DNA from: Rhodoluna sp.
Lineage (GTDB): Bacteria > Actinomycetota > Actinomycetes > Actinomycetales > Microbacteriaceae
DNA: 64,000 nucleotides
Direction of reading: 5' to 3'
Assembly (NCBI RefSeq): GCF_024641065.1
Contig: NZ_JAHEDV010000003.1
Coordinates: 1 to 64,000 of the forward strand
Position 1 is the first letter of the stretch. The number at the start of each line of letters is the position of its first letter. Under the pieces are notes generated by a model, which worked only from the letters and a program-made list of their open reading frames with translations, made no database searches and had not been told where the DNA came from. Both the position numbers and the translations under genes were made by a program. This document shows, piece after piece, positions 56,089 through 64,000 of the stretch.

Positions 56089-56739
56089 CTAGTTTCGCGG
56101 ACTGCCGGCGATGGATGTGTAAATTCGAGCCGCCTTAATTCGACGACTGCTGCGACCTTCGTTTTCAATGCCAAGGGCAACATAGGTTCGCTTGATCAAC
56201 TGTTCACTGGCATGCAGTGAGGTGCCACGCAGTTCGGCAATTTCAACGTTGCTCAAGCCTCGAGCAAGCAGACGCAGAATTTCAATCTGACCCTTGGTCA
56301 GCTTTGAGAGCACATCTGATTGCTTGAGCGGGAACGAAGCGCTGGTATCGCGATCGGTCAAAACTGAATTCAGCGCTTGCACCAACATGTTTGGGTCGCT
56401 CACGTCTTGCTTAGGCAAGAATGCTGCTTTGCGCAGGTGGCTGATCTGTTCTTTGGTGGCCGAGTAGTTTGAGAGCACGACGAATGCCAAATGCGGCTTG
56501 CTGACCTGCAGAACCTGAATAAGTTCAAGGCCGGTTGGGCCTGGCCCTAACTCGATGTCTACTACAAGTGCGTCTGGGTCAAAACTGGCAACCAGTTTTT
56601 TAGCCTCTAGAGCACTTGAGCAACCCCTGACATCAAAGCCAGACTGTGAGAGCTTTTCTTGGATGAGTGAACGGGTGAGCTGCTCGTCTTCAACGAGTAG
56701 AACTCGTCGAGTGAAGCGCTCATTACCGTTCGCCGCCAC
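56089..56739 (-). CDS. LuxR-family response regulator
   Basis: 216 residues. Receiver domain with RVLLVEDEQLTRSLIQ, phospho-acceptor Asp in DALVVDIELGPGPTGLEL and the switch residues VVLSNYSA; C-terminal LuxR HTH with LTKGQIEILRLLARGLSNVE. GTG start. It is the partner of the adjacent histidine kinase; its target genes are unknown, but the cell-wall cluster downstream is a candidate. Confidence 0.88.
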   Translation of the reverse strand: MAANGNERFTRRVLLVEDEQLTRSLIQEKLSQSGFDVRGCSSALEAKKLVASFDPDALVVDIELGPGPTGLELIQVLQVSKPHLAFVVLSNYSATKEQISHLRKAAFLPKQDVSDPNMLVQALNSVLTDRDTSASFPLKQSDVLSKLTKGQIEILRLLARGLSNVEIAELRGTSLHASEQLIKRTYVALGIENEGRSSRRIKAARIYTSIAGSPRN

Positions 56740-56828
56740 AATAAAGCTTTCTATGTTCCCCGAATTACTGTTTTCCCTAAACCTGACCCTATGACCAGTG
56801 AAAAAACAGGCATATAGAAATGTTGGGT

Positions 56829-57740
56829 TTACCCAACACTCTCTTGGCGGCGCTTGCCGCGGGTGTGAGTGTCTTTGTGCTCTGAGGTTGCAGGGTCTGC
56901 GTAGCAGGTGTCACACAAAAGAACTAGGTCTTTGCAACCAACGTTGGCGCAGTTTCTAAAACTGTTGGTTGCACCACCGCAGTTTTCACACTCGCCGATG
57001 ACCTTGGCTTCATCGCTGAAGTCTTGAACCATGCGGTCGTCAAAGATGTAGAGCGAGCCTTCCCAAAGGCCCTTGTCTTTAAAGGTCTCGCCATAGCGAA
57101 CAATTCCGCCATCGATTTGGTAAACCTCTTTGAAGCCACGGTTGATCATTACTGCTGAGAGAATCTCGCAGCGAATTCCACCGGTGCAGTAGGTAACCAC
57201 AGGCTTGTCTTTTAGGTGGTCGTATTTTCCAGATTCAAGTTCAGCAACAAAGTCGTGAGAGGTCTGAACATCAGGAACGATGGCGTTTTTGAATTTTCCG
57301 ATTTTGGCTTCGAAAGCGTTGCGACCATCGAAGAACACAACATCATCGCCGCGCTCTTCAACCAGAGCATTAACCTGAGCCGGCTTTAGGTGCTTGCCGC
57401 CATTGGTTACACCTGAGCGCTCAACTGTGATTTCATCCGGGGTGGTGAATGCAACCAGCTCTTCGCGGTTCTTCACTGAAAGGCGTGGAAAATCATTGCC
57501 GGTGCCGTCAGACCACTTGAAGTCGATCTTGCCGAAGCCAGGGTATTCACGAGTTTGGCGCACATATTTTTTGAGTGCCATCATGTCGCCACCGAGGGTG
57601 CCGTTGATGCCGTGCTTAGAAACGATGATGCGACCCTTTAGGCCAAGCGACTCACACAGGGTCTTCTGCCAGAGCTTAAGAGCTACTGGGTCAGCAACAG
57701 GCGCAAAGCCGTAATACAAAATAATTTTCTGAAGGTCCAC
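56829..57740 (-). CDS. trhO: tRNA uridine(34) hydroxylase (TrhO/YceA, rhodanese domain)
   Basis: 303 residues. N-terminal acylphosphatase-like region ([20 protein letters not shown]), rhodanese domain with active Cys in [12 protein letters not shown], and a C-terminal cysteine-rich zinc-like cluster (CENCGG, CKDL, CDTCY). It makes 5-hydroxyuridine at tRNA position 34. GTG start; TAGAAT ends 7 nt upstream (leaderless type). Divergent from the M13 peptidase by 40 bp. Confidence 0.9.
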   Translation of the reverse strand: MDLQKIILYYGFAPVADPVALKLWQKTLCESLGLKGRIIVSKHGINGTLGGDMMALKKYVRQTREYPGFGKIDFKWSDGTGNDFPRLSVKNREELVAFTTPDEITVERSGVTNGGKHLKPAQVNALVEERGDDVVFFDGRNAFEAKIGKFKNAIVPDVQTSHDFVAELESGKYDHLKDKPVVTYCTGGIRCEILSAVMINRGFKEVYQIDGGIVRYGETFKDKGLWEGSLYIFDDRMVQDFSDEAKVIGECENCGGATNSFRNCANVGCKDLVLLCDTCYADPATSEHKDTHTRGKRRQESVG

Positions 57741-57780
57741 GCCTTAAATTCTACCGCTCGGGGCGATTTAGGATAAGGGC

Positions 57781-59748
57781 ATGAGTATCAACCCAAACCT
57801 TGACCCAGCCGAGTTCGACCAGACCATTCGCCCTCAGGACGACCTGTTTCGATACACCAATGGCAAGTGGCTAGCCGAGACTGAGATTCCGGCTGACAAG
57901 GGCATATACAGCAGTTTTCACATGCTGGCCGATGACGCTGAAGCCGCAGTGCGCGAAATTCTTGAATCGGCCGCAGCTGACCCGAAGCCAGGAGTGAGTC
58001 AGCAAATTGGCGACCTTTATGCCTCGTTCTTGGATGAAGAACGCGCCAACGAATTAGGCGCAGCACCGATTGCCGCCGACCTCAAGTTGATCTCAGAAAT
58101 TCGTCAGATTGACGACGCCACCAAGCTTTTGGGTGAATACGAGCGCACCGGCGTGAGCGGTTTGTTTGGTCTTTGGGTAGATAACGATGAGGGCAACCCT
58201 GACCGTTATATCGTGAACCTTTCGCAGGGCGGCTTGGGCTTGCCTGACGAGGCTTATTACAAAGATGAAAAGCACGCCGAGATTCGTGAAGCTTATGTGC
58301 CGCACATGGCTCAGATGTTCGAGCTTGCCGGTTGGTCAGGCGAAGAAGCTGCCGAGGCAGCAAGGCACATCCTTGCATTTGAATCGTCACTGGCAGCAAT
58401 TCACTGGAACAACGTTGACAGTCGCGATGCTGAGAAAACTTACAACCTGACGGCCCGTGGTCACCTAGACAAACTGACCCCAAGCTTTGACTGGGATATC
58501 TGGTTGGCGGCAGCTCGATTCAAAACTGAAGTTTTGGCTGAGGTAAATGTTTGCCAGCCGAGCTTCTTCGAAGGGCTTGAAAACCTCTGGAACAGCGAGA
58601 ACCTCGAGCAGATCAAACTTTGGTTGGCCTGGCAGGTTATTCGCACCACCTCGAGCCTGCTAAGTGATGACTTTGTGAACGAACGCTTTGCCTTCTATGG
58701 AACCAAGCTTTCGGGTACTCCGATGAACCGTGCTCGCTGGAAGCGCGGAGTCTCACTAGTTGAGGGTTCGCTAGGTGAGGCAATCGGCAAAATTTATGTT
58801 GAAAAGCACTTCTCTGAATCAGCTAAAACTCGCATGGATGAGCTGGTCAAGTTTGTTATTGAGGCCTACCGCGAGAGCATCAAGAATCTTGATTGGATGA
58901 CCGAAGAAACTAAGGTCAAGGCGCTGGCCAAACTAGACACCTTCAACCCAAAAATCGGTTATCCGGTTAAGTGGAAGGACTACAGCAGCATTGTCATCAA
59001 GCGCGATGACCTGGTTGGTAACGCCCGCCGAGTTTCGGCATGGGTGGCAGACACCGAGCTTGCCAAAATCGGTTCAAAAATTGATCGTGACGAATGGTTC
59101 ATGAGCCCTCAGACCGTCAACGCCTACTACAACCCGGGCTTCAACGAGATTGTGTTCCCGGCAGCTATTTTGCAGGCACCATTCTTTAGCCCGGATGCCG
59201 ACGACGCCACAAACTTTGGTGGAATCGGCAGCGTAATCGGGCACGAAATTGGCCACGGTTTCGATGACCAGGGTTCAAAGTATGACGGCGACGGCAAGTT
59301 GGAATCTTGGTGGAGTGAGGCTGACCGCAAAGCTTTTGAAGCGCGAGCAGCCAAGCTGATTGCCCAGTACAACGAACTAACCCCGTTGCAACTGACTGAC
59401 AAATCTCAGAAGGTCAACGGCGAGCTAACCATTGGCGAGAACATCGGTGACCTTGGTGGCATCTGCATCGCATTGAAGGCTTATGAGATGAGCCGCGAGG
59501 GCAAGGCTGATGAAATCATCGACGGCATGACCGGTGTTCAGAGAGTGTTCCTTTCATTGGCACGAATCGAGCGAGCTAAGGCTCGTGATGAGACTGTCAT
59601 TCAGCGCTTGGCAACCGACCCGCACTCACCGCCTGAGTTCCGCACGAATCAGATTGTTCGCAACGTAGACGCTTTCTACGAAGCCTTCGATGTGAAGCCT
59701 GGCGATGCCCTTTGGCTAGCCCCGGCCGACCGCGTTTCGATCTGGTAA
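57781..59748 (+). CDS. M13-family zinc metallopeptidase
   Basis: Neprilysin/PepO-like endopeptidase, 655 residues. Zinc motif VIGHEIGHGFDDQG and the third ligand in ENIGDLGG; NAYYNPGFNEIVFPAAILQ is the substrate-binding region. No signal peptide, so probably cytoplasmic. TAGGAT ends 6 nt before the ATG, with AAGGGC in the gap, so either leaderless or a close ribosome-binding site. A thioesterase gene follows after 4 nt. Confidence 0.93.
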   Translation: MSINPNLDPAEFDQTIRPQDDLFRYTNGKWLAETEIPADKGIYSSFHMLADDAEAAVREILESAAADPKPGVSQQIGDLYASFLDEERANELGAAPIAADLKLISEIRQIDDATKLLGEYERTGVSGLFGLWVDNDEGNPDRYIVNLSQGGLGLPDEAYYKDEKHAEIREAYVPHMAQMFELAGWSGEEAAEAARHILAFESSLAAIHWNNVDSRDAEKTYNLTARGHLDKLTPSFDWDIWLAAARFKTEVLAEVNVCQPSFFEGLENLWNSENLEQIKLWLAWQVIRTTSSLLSDDFVNERFAFYGTKLSGTPMNRARWKRGVSLVEGSLGEAIGKIYVEKHFSESAKTRMDELVKFVIEAYRESIKNLDWMTEETKVKALAKLDTFNPKIGYPVKWKDYSSIVIKRDDLVGNARRVSAWVADTELAKIGSKIDRDEWFMSPQTVNAYYNPGFNEIVFPAAILQAPFFSPDADDATNFGGIGSVIGHEIGHGFDDQGSKYDGDGKLESWWSEADRKAFEARAAKLIAQYNELTPLQLTDKSQKVNGELTIGENIGDLGGICIALKAYEMSREGKADEIIDGMTGVQRVFLSLARIERAKARDETVIQRLATDPHSPPEFRTNQIVRNVDAFYEAFDVKPGDALWLAPADRVSIW

Positions 59749-59752
59749 TTCG

Positions 59753-60304
59753 GTGAACCTCTGGATTCGCCTTGCCTACGCTCTGCTCTCGTGGAGATTT
59801 AGAGCCAAACTCGATTGGCAAGCTGTTGGTCGCCGAAACTTTAGAGTTTGGCCAACCGACCTAGATGTTTTTAGACACATGAACAACGGCATCTTTTTGT
59901 CGCTGCTTGATTTGAGCCGCTTAGACCTGGCCTATCGATCGGGCGCTTGGCAAAAGTGGAAGAAACACGGCTGGTACCCGGTGGTTGTTGCCGAGACCAT
60001 CACCTTCAGAAAGTCGCTGATGCCTTGGCAGAAGTTTGCGATGGAATCAAAAGTGATTGGCTGGGACGACCAAGCCTTTTATTTTGAGCAGCGATTTGTG
60101 GTTGGCGAAGAGATCTACACCCAGGCGATTGTGCGCATTCGATTCTTGCGAAAAGCCCGAGGCATTTTGACGCCTGAACAGGTGATTGCCGGAACCGCCC
60201 CTTGGCACGGCCCGAAACCAGAACTTCCAAAGTGGGTTAGTGATTGGGCAGCGACAACTTCTTTGCCGAAGGGCAAAGAGCCTGCCCCAAGCATCTGGCT
60301 ATAA
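59753..60304 (+). CDS. Hotdog-fold thioesterase-like protein
   Basis: 183 residues. FRVWPTDLDVFRHMNNGIFL with the DLD and HMNNG motif is the signature of 4HBT/THEM6-like hotdog proteins; an N-terminal hydrophobic segment may contact the membrane. GTG start 4 nt after the peptidase stop, so co-transcribed. Substrate unknown. Its 3' end overlaps the convergent apbE gene by 6 nt. Confidence 0.8.
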   Translation: MNLWIRLAYALLSWRFRAKLDWQAVGRRNFRVWPTDLDVFRHMNNGIFLSLLDLSRLDLAYRSGAWQKWKKHGWYPVVVAETITFRKSLMPWQKFAMESKVIGWDDQAFYFEQRFVVGEEIYTQAIVRIRFLRKARGILTPEQVIAGTAPWHGPKPELPKWVSDWAATTSLPKGKEPAPSIWL

Positions 60305-61096
60305 CTCTGGTTTAGCGAAGAGTTCGATCACACCTGGCGTGCCAGTAATTTGGCCATCGGCAAAAATGAAGAGTGCTTGAATGTCAGGCACTTCAGTTAG
60401 ATGTGAAACCGCGCGGATGCCTTCGGCAAATGCAGCAGTAGCCCAGACATCTGCGGTCACTAGGTCTTTGGCGATAACGCTCACCTGCAAAAGTTCTTGA
60501 GCAGACTCTTTGCCCGGGGCTTTCGGATTCCAAATGTGCAAACCACGCTCGGCGCTTCCGCTGGTAGCCATTGAATTGAAACCCGTGCCTTTTAGATCGA
60601 GCACAGTTAATACCCCAGCTTCGGGTGAAGCAATCGAGACAGTTTTAGAAATTCCAATTCGCCAGTTAACCGCATCGGTAACCCCATCGGCAATGAAAAT
60701 GTCACCGCCGGCATTGAGTGTGAAATCTCGCACGCCAGCATTGAGCAAAACATCGGCGGCCAATTGAGCTGCCCAAGTCTTGACTAGGCCGGATGGATCA
60801 AAAGTGTTTTGCGGAGTCATGGCGCTGAAGAAACCGTTCGTGGTTTTCTCCCACTGGTCACAGGCATCCCAGATTTCACTAACCACCGGTGGGCAACCCG
60901 CCAGATTGGTTTTGCCAGCGGCAAGTTGGCTGAGCGGTGATTCGGGTTTGTAAAGACTGAAGATTCGATCAGCCTCGTGCAAGATTGCGCAGGCTTGTTC
61001 GATTAGTTGCTTGGTTTCAACCGGCGGTAAAGCCGAGTTGCCAGCAAACCGAAATACGGTGCCCATGCAAAGCTCGGTGTGGTCAAAGGTGTGCAT
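60299..61096 (-). CDS. apbE: FAD:protein FMN transferase ApbE
   Basis: 265 residues, on the short side for the family. Substrate and metal motifs include DPSGLVKTWAA and the nearby LNAGGDIF; no lipobox or signal peptide is visible, so it may act in the cytoplasm. It attaches FMN covalently to threonine in FMN-binding domains. The start overlaps the FMN-binding gene stop by one base; two candidate acceptors precede it in the same operon. Confidence 0.85.
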   Translation of the reverse strand: MHTFDHTELCMGTVFRFAGNSALPPVETKQLIEQACAILHEADRIFSLYKPESPLSQLAAGKTNLAGCPPVVSEIWDACDQWEKTTNGFFSAMTPQNTFDPSGLVKTWAAQLAADVLLNAGVRDFTLNAGGDIFIADGVTDAVNWRIGISKTVSIASPEAGVLTVLDLKGTGFNSMATSGSAERGLHIWNPKAPGKESAQELLQVSVIAKDLVTADVWATAAFAEGIRAVSHLTEVPDIQALFIFADGQITGTPGVIELFAKPEL

Positions 61097-61512
61097 TATT
61101 GCAACTTAGAAATTGCGCTGGCCAGCGCTTCGCGATAGGCCTCTGAGCTAAAAGTCGCTCCTGAAAGATTCGCAAAGCTGGTTCCCTGGGCCGCAATTGC
61201 GTCATCGTGCAGATACGGAAAAGCGGTGTCATAACCGGGTGAAGCGGTCGCGACCTTCTCGGTTATGGATTTAATTTGTCCGCCGGTGGTTGTGATTTCA
61301 AGTTGAATTTCGCCATAGCGATAACTGATGGTGTCACCCGTGACGGTTTGGGTTCCGGTGGAGCCCGATGCATCGGCAGTTGAAGTTGGCGGGTTCAAAA
61401 AGAAGTTCACCCCAACACCTGCACCAACACTGAGCAAGCCGATCACGGCAGCGCCGGCTTTCCATCCGCGCTTTGGTTCAATCGGGGTCAGTTGAAAATT
61501 AGAACTTTGCAA
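61096..61512 (-). CDS. FMN-binding domain membrane protein
   Basis: 138 residues: short cytoplasmic N-terminus, one TM helix (AGAAVIGLLSVGAGVGVNFF) and an FMN-binding domain ending in LSGATFSSEAYREAL, where the SGAT threonine is the expected ApbE flavinylation site. It starts with TTG, overlapping the previous gene by 14 nt. It probably carries electrons outside the membrane with the ferric-reductase-like protein. Confidence 0.83.
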   Translation of the reverse strand: MQSSNFQLTPIEPKRGWKAGAAVIGLLSVGAGVGVNFFLNPPTSTADASGSTGTQTVTGDTISYRYGEIQLEITTTGGQIKSITEKVATASPGYDTAFPYLHDDAIAAQGTSFANLSGATFSSEAYREALASAISKLQ

Positions 61513-62059
61513 GAGCCGAGTTCACCGCCTGCTTATATGCATTGGTTGTAAGAGTGGCGCGAGAAATGTTGCCAAAGCCCGAACCGTTTGCATCGATCGT
61601 TGCTTGAATCAGAGACGGAAAAGCCGCCTGACGGCCATCGGTTGCTGTTCCTCTATCGAGATTCACGGCGGTAATGGTGCCACCTGATTTGGTGATCGTC
61701 ACCTGAACAACGCCGTACTCATAATTGATCAAACTCGACTGCTTGCTAACCGTCTGCGTGGCTGCCGGAGTCTTAGTCTCTGCTGGTGCCGGGGTTGCTG
61801 AAGCCGTTGGTGTGGTGTCGGCCGGAGTTTTAGTGGTTGAGCTCGAAGGTGAACTGCTCGGTGAACTCGAGCTAGAAGCCGATGACGAAGGCGATGCCGA
61901 TGCGCTTGGCTCGGTGGCTGCAGGAGTCTCGCCGGTTGCCGTATTCGTCGCCGGGGCGGCCGCGCCAAAACCAGTCTCTGCTGCAAGACCAACCTGGTAG
62001 CTGCCGACAAATAGGCCAAGAGAAACTAAGCCAAGGGCTGTTTTTGTTGAAGTTCTCAC
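61499..62059 (-). CDS. FMN-binding domain protein with Ser/Pro/Thr-rich linker
   Basis: 186 residues from the GTG overlapping the previous stop (GTGA). An N-terminal hydrophobic signal/anchor (ALGLVSLGLFVGSYQVGLA), a 60-residue Ser/Thr/Pro/Ala linker and an FMN-binding domain with ISRATLTTNAYKQAV, a flavinylation site close to SGAT but with Arg at the Gly position. Its C-terminal domain is similar to the next gene, suggesting a local duplication. Confidence 0.8.
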   Translation of the reverse strand: MRTSTKTALGLVSLGLFVGSYQVGLAAETGFGAAAPATNTATGETPAATEPSASASPSSSASSSSSPSSSPSSSTTKTPADTTPTASATPAPAETKTPAATQTVSKQSSLINYEYGVVQVTITKSGGTITAVNLDRGTATDGRQAAFPSLIQATIDANGSGFGNISRATLTTNAYKQAVNSALAKF

Positions 62060-63465
62060 CAGGCATACTCCTCTGCGTGAATTTGCTCGGCAGGGGTGCC
62101 GGCACGAACAACTGATTTCACAACTAGCTGGGTCCACGCTTCTGGTCCACAGACATAAACATCTGACTCTGAAATCCAAGGGGCCATCATGGTGAGTCTG
62201 GCCTGGTCAGGAACATCCTGGCCATTGGCATTCATCCATGAATAATTGCTTGCTCGAGGCCCAGCCAAGACAAACAGGTTGAAGCCGCGAACGCGACAGA
62301 TTTCGGTGACCTCGGCTAGCAGCGAAGCATCTTGTTCGTTGCGAACTCGATAGATCACTGTGATGTCTTGCGGGCGAGCGGCCATCGATTCGGCTAGAGC
62401 GCGAACCGGTGGAATGCCGATGCCCGAAGCAATCAGTACAACTTTTTCTTTGGTGCGACGCTCTTCGGTGAACACACCGTAAGGCCCCTCGACCATCACT
62501 CTTGTGCCCGGCTTGATGTTCTGAAGCGCAGCGGTGTCATCGCCTCGGTTGCCAACGGTGAAACGCACAAATTGGTTGTTTGGCGCTGCCGAAATTGAGA
62601 ATGGGTGAGGGCGCCACCACTGCTTAGGTGTCAGAACGCGAAGCATGTAGAACTGCCCAGCCTGACCGCCCAGTTGGTCTAGCTTGCGGCCGGTTAGATA
62701 AATCGAGGTGGTGTCACTTGATTCAGGCACAACGGCCTGAACCTTTAGACCAACACCTAGACCACGGATGATCGGTGAAGCAACTCGATACCAAACGATG
62801 TTGCCGGCAACAAATAGGTAAAGCGTCACCCAGAAAATGGTTTGCACTGGTTTGCCGGCGATGTCACTGCCGGTGTTGAAGATGTGTGGCACTGCCAACA
62901 GCACAGCGGCATAAGACATCACGTGAACGATGTACCAGGCCTCATAGCTCATCTTGCGGCGAGCAAAATTAAGCGAAGTCACAACCACCAGAATCATCAG
63001 AGCAAGCGCGAGAGTAGCGGTGAGCATATCTTCAACGCTGGTCACCAGGTAGACAAGCTCATCCAAGATGTTCTTGCCTTCGGTAATTGCCAAGGCAATA
63101 AGTGAGGCCAAGAAGTGAGCGACGATGAAGTACAAGACCGGCTTGCCAAGTTTTTTGTGCGCCAGTGTGGCTTTGTCATGACCATAGAACTTGTCGATCC
63201 ATGGCACACGAGCAACGAGCAACATGTGAATCAACAGAAGGTCGGTGCCAATCAGCGAAGTCAGGCGGCTAATTGCCTTCAACGCTGATGGAAGGTCGGT
63301 GACGTCTTTGAGTCCACCGGCAATCAAAAACATTGCAATCACGAACGCGACGGTAGCCCAAGCAATGGCCTCGATAACGTCTTGGGCTCGCTTCAGGCGG
63401 AGTGCCTTGAAAGCGCCAAGTCGCACGCGGCTGTTTGGCTTTGTTAGTCGAAGTTCGGTGTGCAT
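62056..63465 (-). CDS. Ferric-reductase-like flavocytochrome
   Basis: 469 residues. About six TM helices with candidate haem histidines (LLLIHML, FIVAHFLAS, WYIVHVMSY), then a FAD-binding domain (HPFSISAAPN) and an NAD(P)-binding domain (ASGIGIPPVRAL, VYVCGPEAWT). It should move electrons from NAD(P)H across the membrane. Start 63465 is used: CAGATT ends 6 nt upstream, and an upstream frame to 63564 would cover the 52-bp palindrome. First gene of the FMN/ApbE operon. Confidence 0.86.
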   Translation of the reverse strand: MHTELRLTKPNSRVRLGAFKALRLKRAQDVIEAIAWATVAFVIAMFLIAGGLKDVTDLPSALKAISRLTSLIGTDLLLIHMLLVARVPWIDKFYGHDKATLAHKKLGKPVLYFIVAHFLASLIALAITEGKNILDELVYLVTSVEDMLTATLALALMILVVVTSLNFARRKMSYEAWYIVHVMSYAAVLLAVPHIFNTGSDIAGKPVQTIFWVTLYLFVAGNIVWYRVASPIIRGLGVGLKVQAVVPESSDTTSIYLTGRKLDQLGGQAGQFYMLRVLTPKQWWRPHPFSISAAPNNQFVRFTVGNRGDDTAALQNIKPGTRVMVEGPYGVFTEERRTKEKVVLIASGIGIPPVRALAESMAARPQDITVIYRVRNEQDASLLAEVTEICRVRGFNLFVLAGPRASNYSWMNANGQDVPDQARLTMMAPWISESDVYVCGPEAWTQLVVKSVVRAGTPAEQIHAEEYAW

Positions 63466-63488
63466 ATTCCTAATCTGGCGTAGCTGTC

Positions 63489-63540
63489 TGGATGTTTCCT
63501 GTGAGGAGGCTGGGATAGACCTCCGAGATGAAAACATCCA
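63489..63540. promoter_or_regulatory. 52-bp nested inverted repeat
   Basis: Outer arms TGGATGTTT / AAACATCCA and inner arms GGAGG / CCTCC, separated symmetrically by 7 nt on each side around a 10-nt loop. It lies upstream of the ferric-reductase -10 and of the divergent ATP-grasp promoter. It could be an operator or a structured element; the binding protein is unknown. Confidence 0.6.
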
Positions 63541-63606
63541 AGTTAATTCTCTAGCCTGAGACAACCTCGAAACACCGCGGCAACAAGCGCTGGCTAATTT
63601 TTAGTC

Positions 63607-64000
63607 ATGGGAGATCTATTCGAGCAGTATCCAGTTGCTGTTGACCCCGTTTCTGGGGGCAGAAGCAAAACTCGCGCGGCATTCGACGAAATGTTTTCAG
63701 CGCCAAATGAAGTTCGCTTCAGCTATCAAAAAATTCATGAAGTTCTAGGTGGCATGACCCAGGATGAACTTCGCGGCAGAACCAAGGCGCTCGCCGACTC
63801 TTATCTCGCTCAGGGCGTGACTTTTGACTTTGCCGGCGAAGAACGCCCGTTCCCACTTGATGCGGTTCCGCGCGTGATCGAAAAAGCTGAGTGGAATGTT
63901 TTAGACGCCGGTGTGAAGCAGCGCGTGAAAGTTCTAGAAGCTTTTCTAGCTGACATCTATGGCCCGCAGAATGCTATCCGTGACGGGGTTATCCCAGCCT
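63607..64000 (+). CDS. Circularly permuted ATP-grasp protein (3' end outside window)
   Basis: 131 residues visible. The start MGDLFEQYPVAVDPVSGG and the regions FSYQKIHEVLGGMTQDE and RVKVLEAFLADIYGPQ match the N-terminus of CP-ATP-grasp type 2 (DUF404/DUF407) proteins, which usually sit with alpha-E and transglutaminase-like genes. TAATTT ends 6 nt before the ATG, so the mRNA is probably leaderless. Role unknown, possibly peptide ligation. Confidence 0.85.
   Translation, partial: MGDLFEQYPVAVDPVSGGRSKTRAAFDEMFSAPNEVRFSYQKIHEVLGGMTQDELRGRTKALADSYLAQGVTFDFAGEERPFPLDAVPRVIEKAEWNVLDAGVKQRVKVLEAFLADIYGPQNAIRDGVIPA

Noticed and set aside
61725-62000. Antisense frame rich in Val, Glu and Gly
   Set aside because: It is the complement of the Ser/Thr/Pro linker of the FMN-binding protein; low-complexity DNA stays open in other frames.

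Overview
The window looks like a core, replication-origin-proximal segment of a small-genome actinobacterium. The evidence is the gene order rpmH-dnaA-dnaN-recF-dciA-gyrB-gyrA-DUF3566-tRNA-Ile-tRNA-Ala, the divisome/cell-wall cluster crgA-pabA/trpG-pknB-pknA-pbpA-rodA-pstP-fhaB-fhaA, the parAB-rsmG-jag-yidC-yidD-rnpA block, and moderate GC judged by eye at about half. This fits Microbacteriaceae, perhaps the freshwater Luna (Rhodoluna/Aquiluna-like) group; the family-level guess is inference. No insertion sequences, prophage, CRISPR array or transferred island was seen.

Layout. 1-3494: ribosomal L33/L28 (cysteine-poor forms), then a zinc-uptake operon znuA-znuC-znuB-zur with a Zur-like operator. 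3549-7072: a 2-oxoacid dehydrogenase E1a-E1b-E2 operon. 7110-12453: a holin-like membrane protein, a WXG-like small ORF plus an alpha/beta hydrolase, purB, two membrane proteins and dnaB. 12454-12836: a gene-free stretch with a dense DnaA-box cluster. 12881-14550: rpsF-ssb-rpsR-rplI. 14663-22453: cca, NUDIX, a shortened DUF6049-like protein, murJ, trxB, trxA, an aminotransferase and a D-Ala-D-Ala ligase-like gene. 22502-27602: parB, parA, rsmG, jag, yidC, yidD, rnpA, rpmH. 27603-38090: the origin region, replication genes, gyrase and two tRNAs. 38145-44516: transporters, a DUF305 lipoprotein, an oxidoreductase, an orphan adenine methyltransferase, a cyclophilin and a rhomboid protease. 44585-56739: crgA, an amidotransferase, the Ser/Thr kinase/PASTA cell-wall cluster and a two-component system. 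56829-63465: trhO, an M13 peptidase, a thioesterase and a flavin-based electron-transfer operon (ferric reductase-like, two FMN-binding proteins, ApbE). 63607-end: a partial circularly permuted ATP-grasp gene.

How it works together. The centre holds initiation (dnaA, DnaA boxes, AT-rich segment), the clamp, gyrase, and segregation (ParA, ParB and at least three good parS sites). The pknAB/pstP/FHA cluster would couple phosphorylation to peptidoglycan elongation (RodA, PBP), lipid II flipping (MurJ) and division (CrgA).

Most notable signals. (1) At least 16 genes have a -10-like hexamer (usually TANNNT) ending exactly 6 or 7 nt before the start codon, with no ribosome-binding site, which points to widespread leaderless transcription. 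(2) A second DnaA-box cluster lies upstream of dnaB, comparable in density to the origin. (3) A 52-bp nested palindrome sits between the ferric reductase and the ATP-grasp gene. (4) A 56-residue WXG-containing ORF is coupled to a hydrolase. I saw no clearly new multi-gene defence or biosynthetic system.
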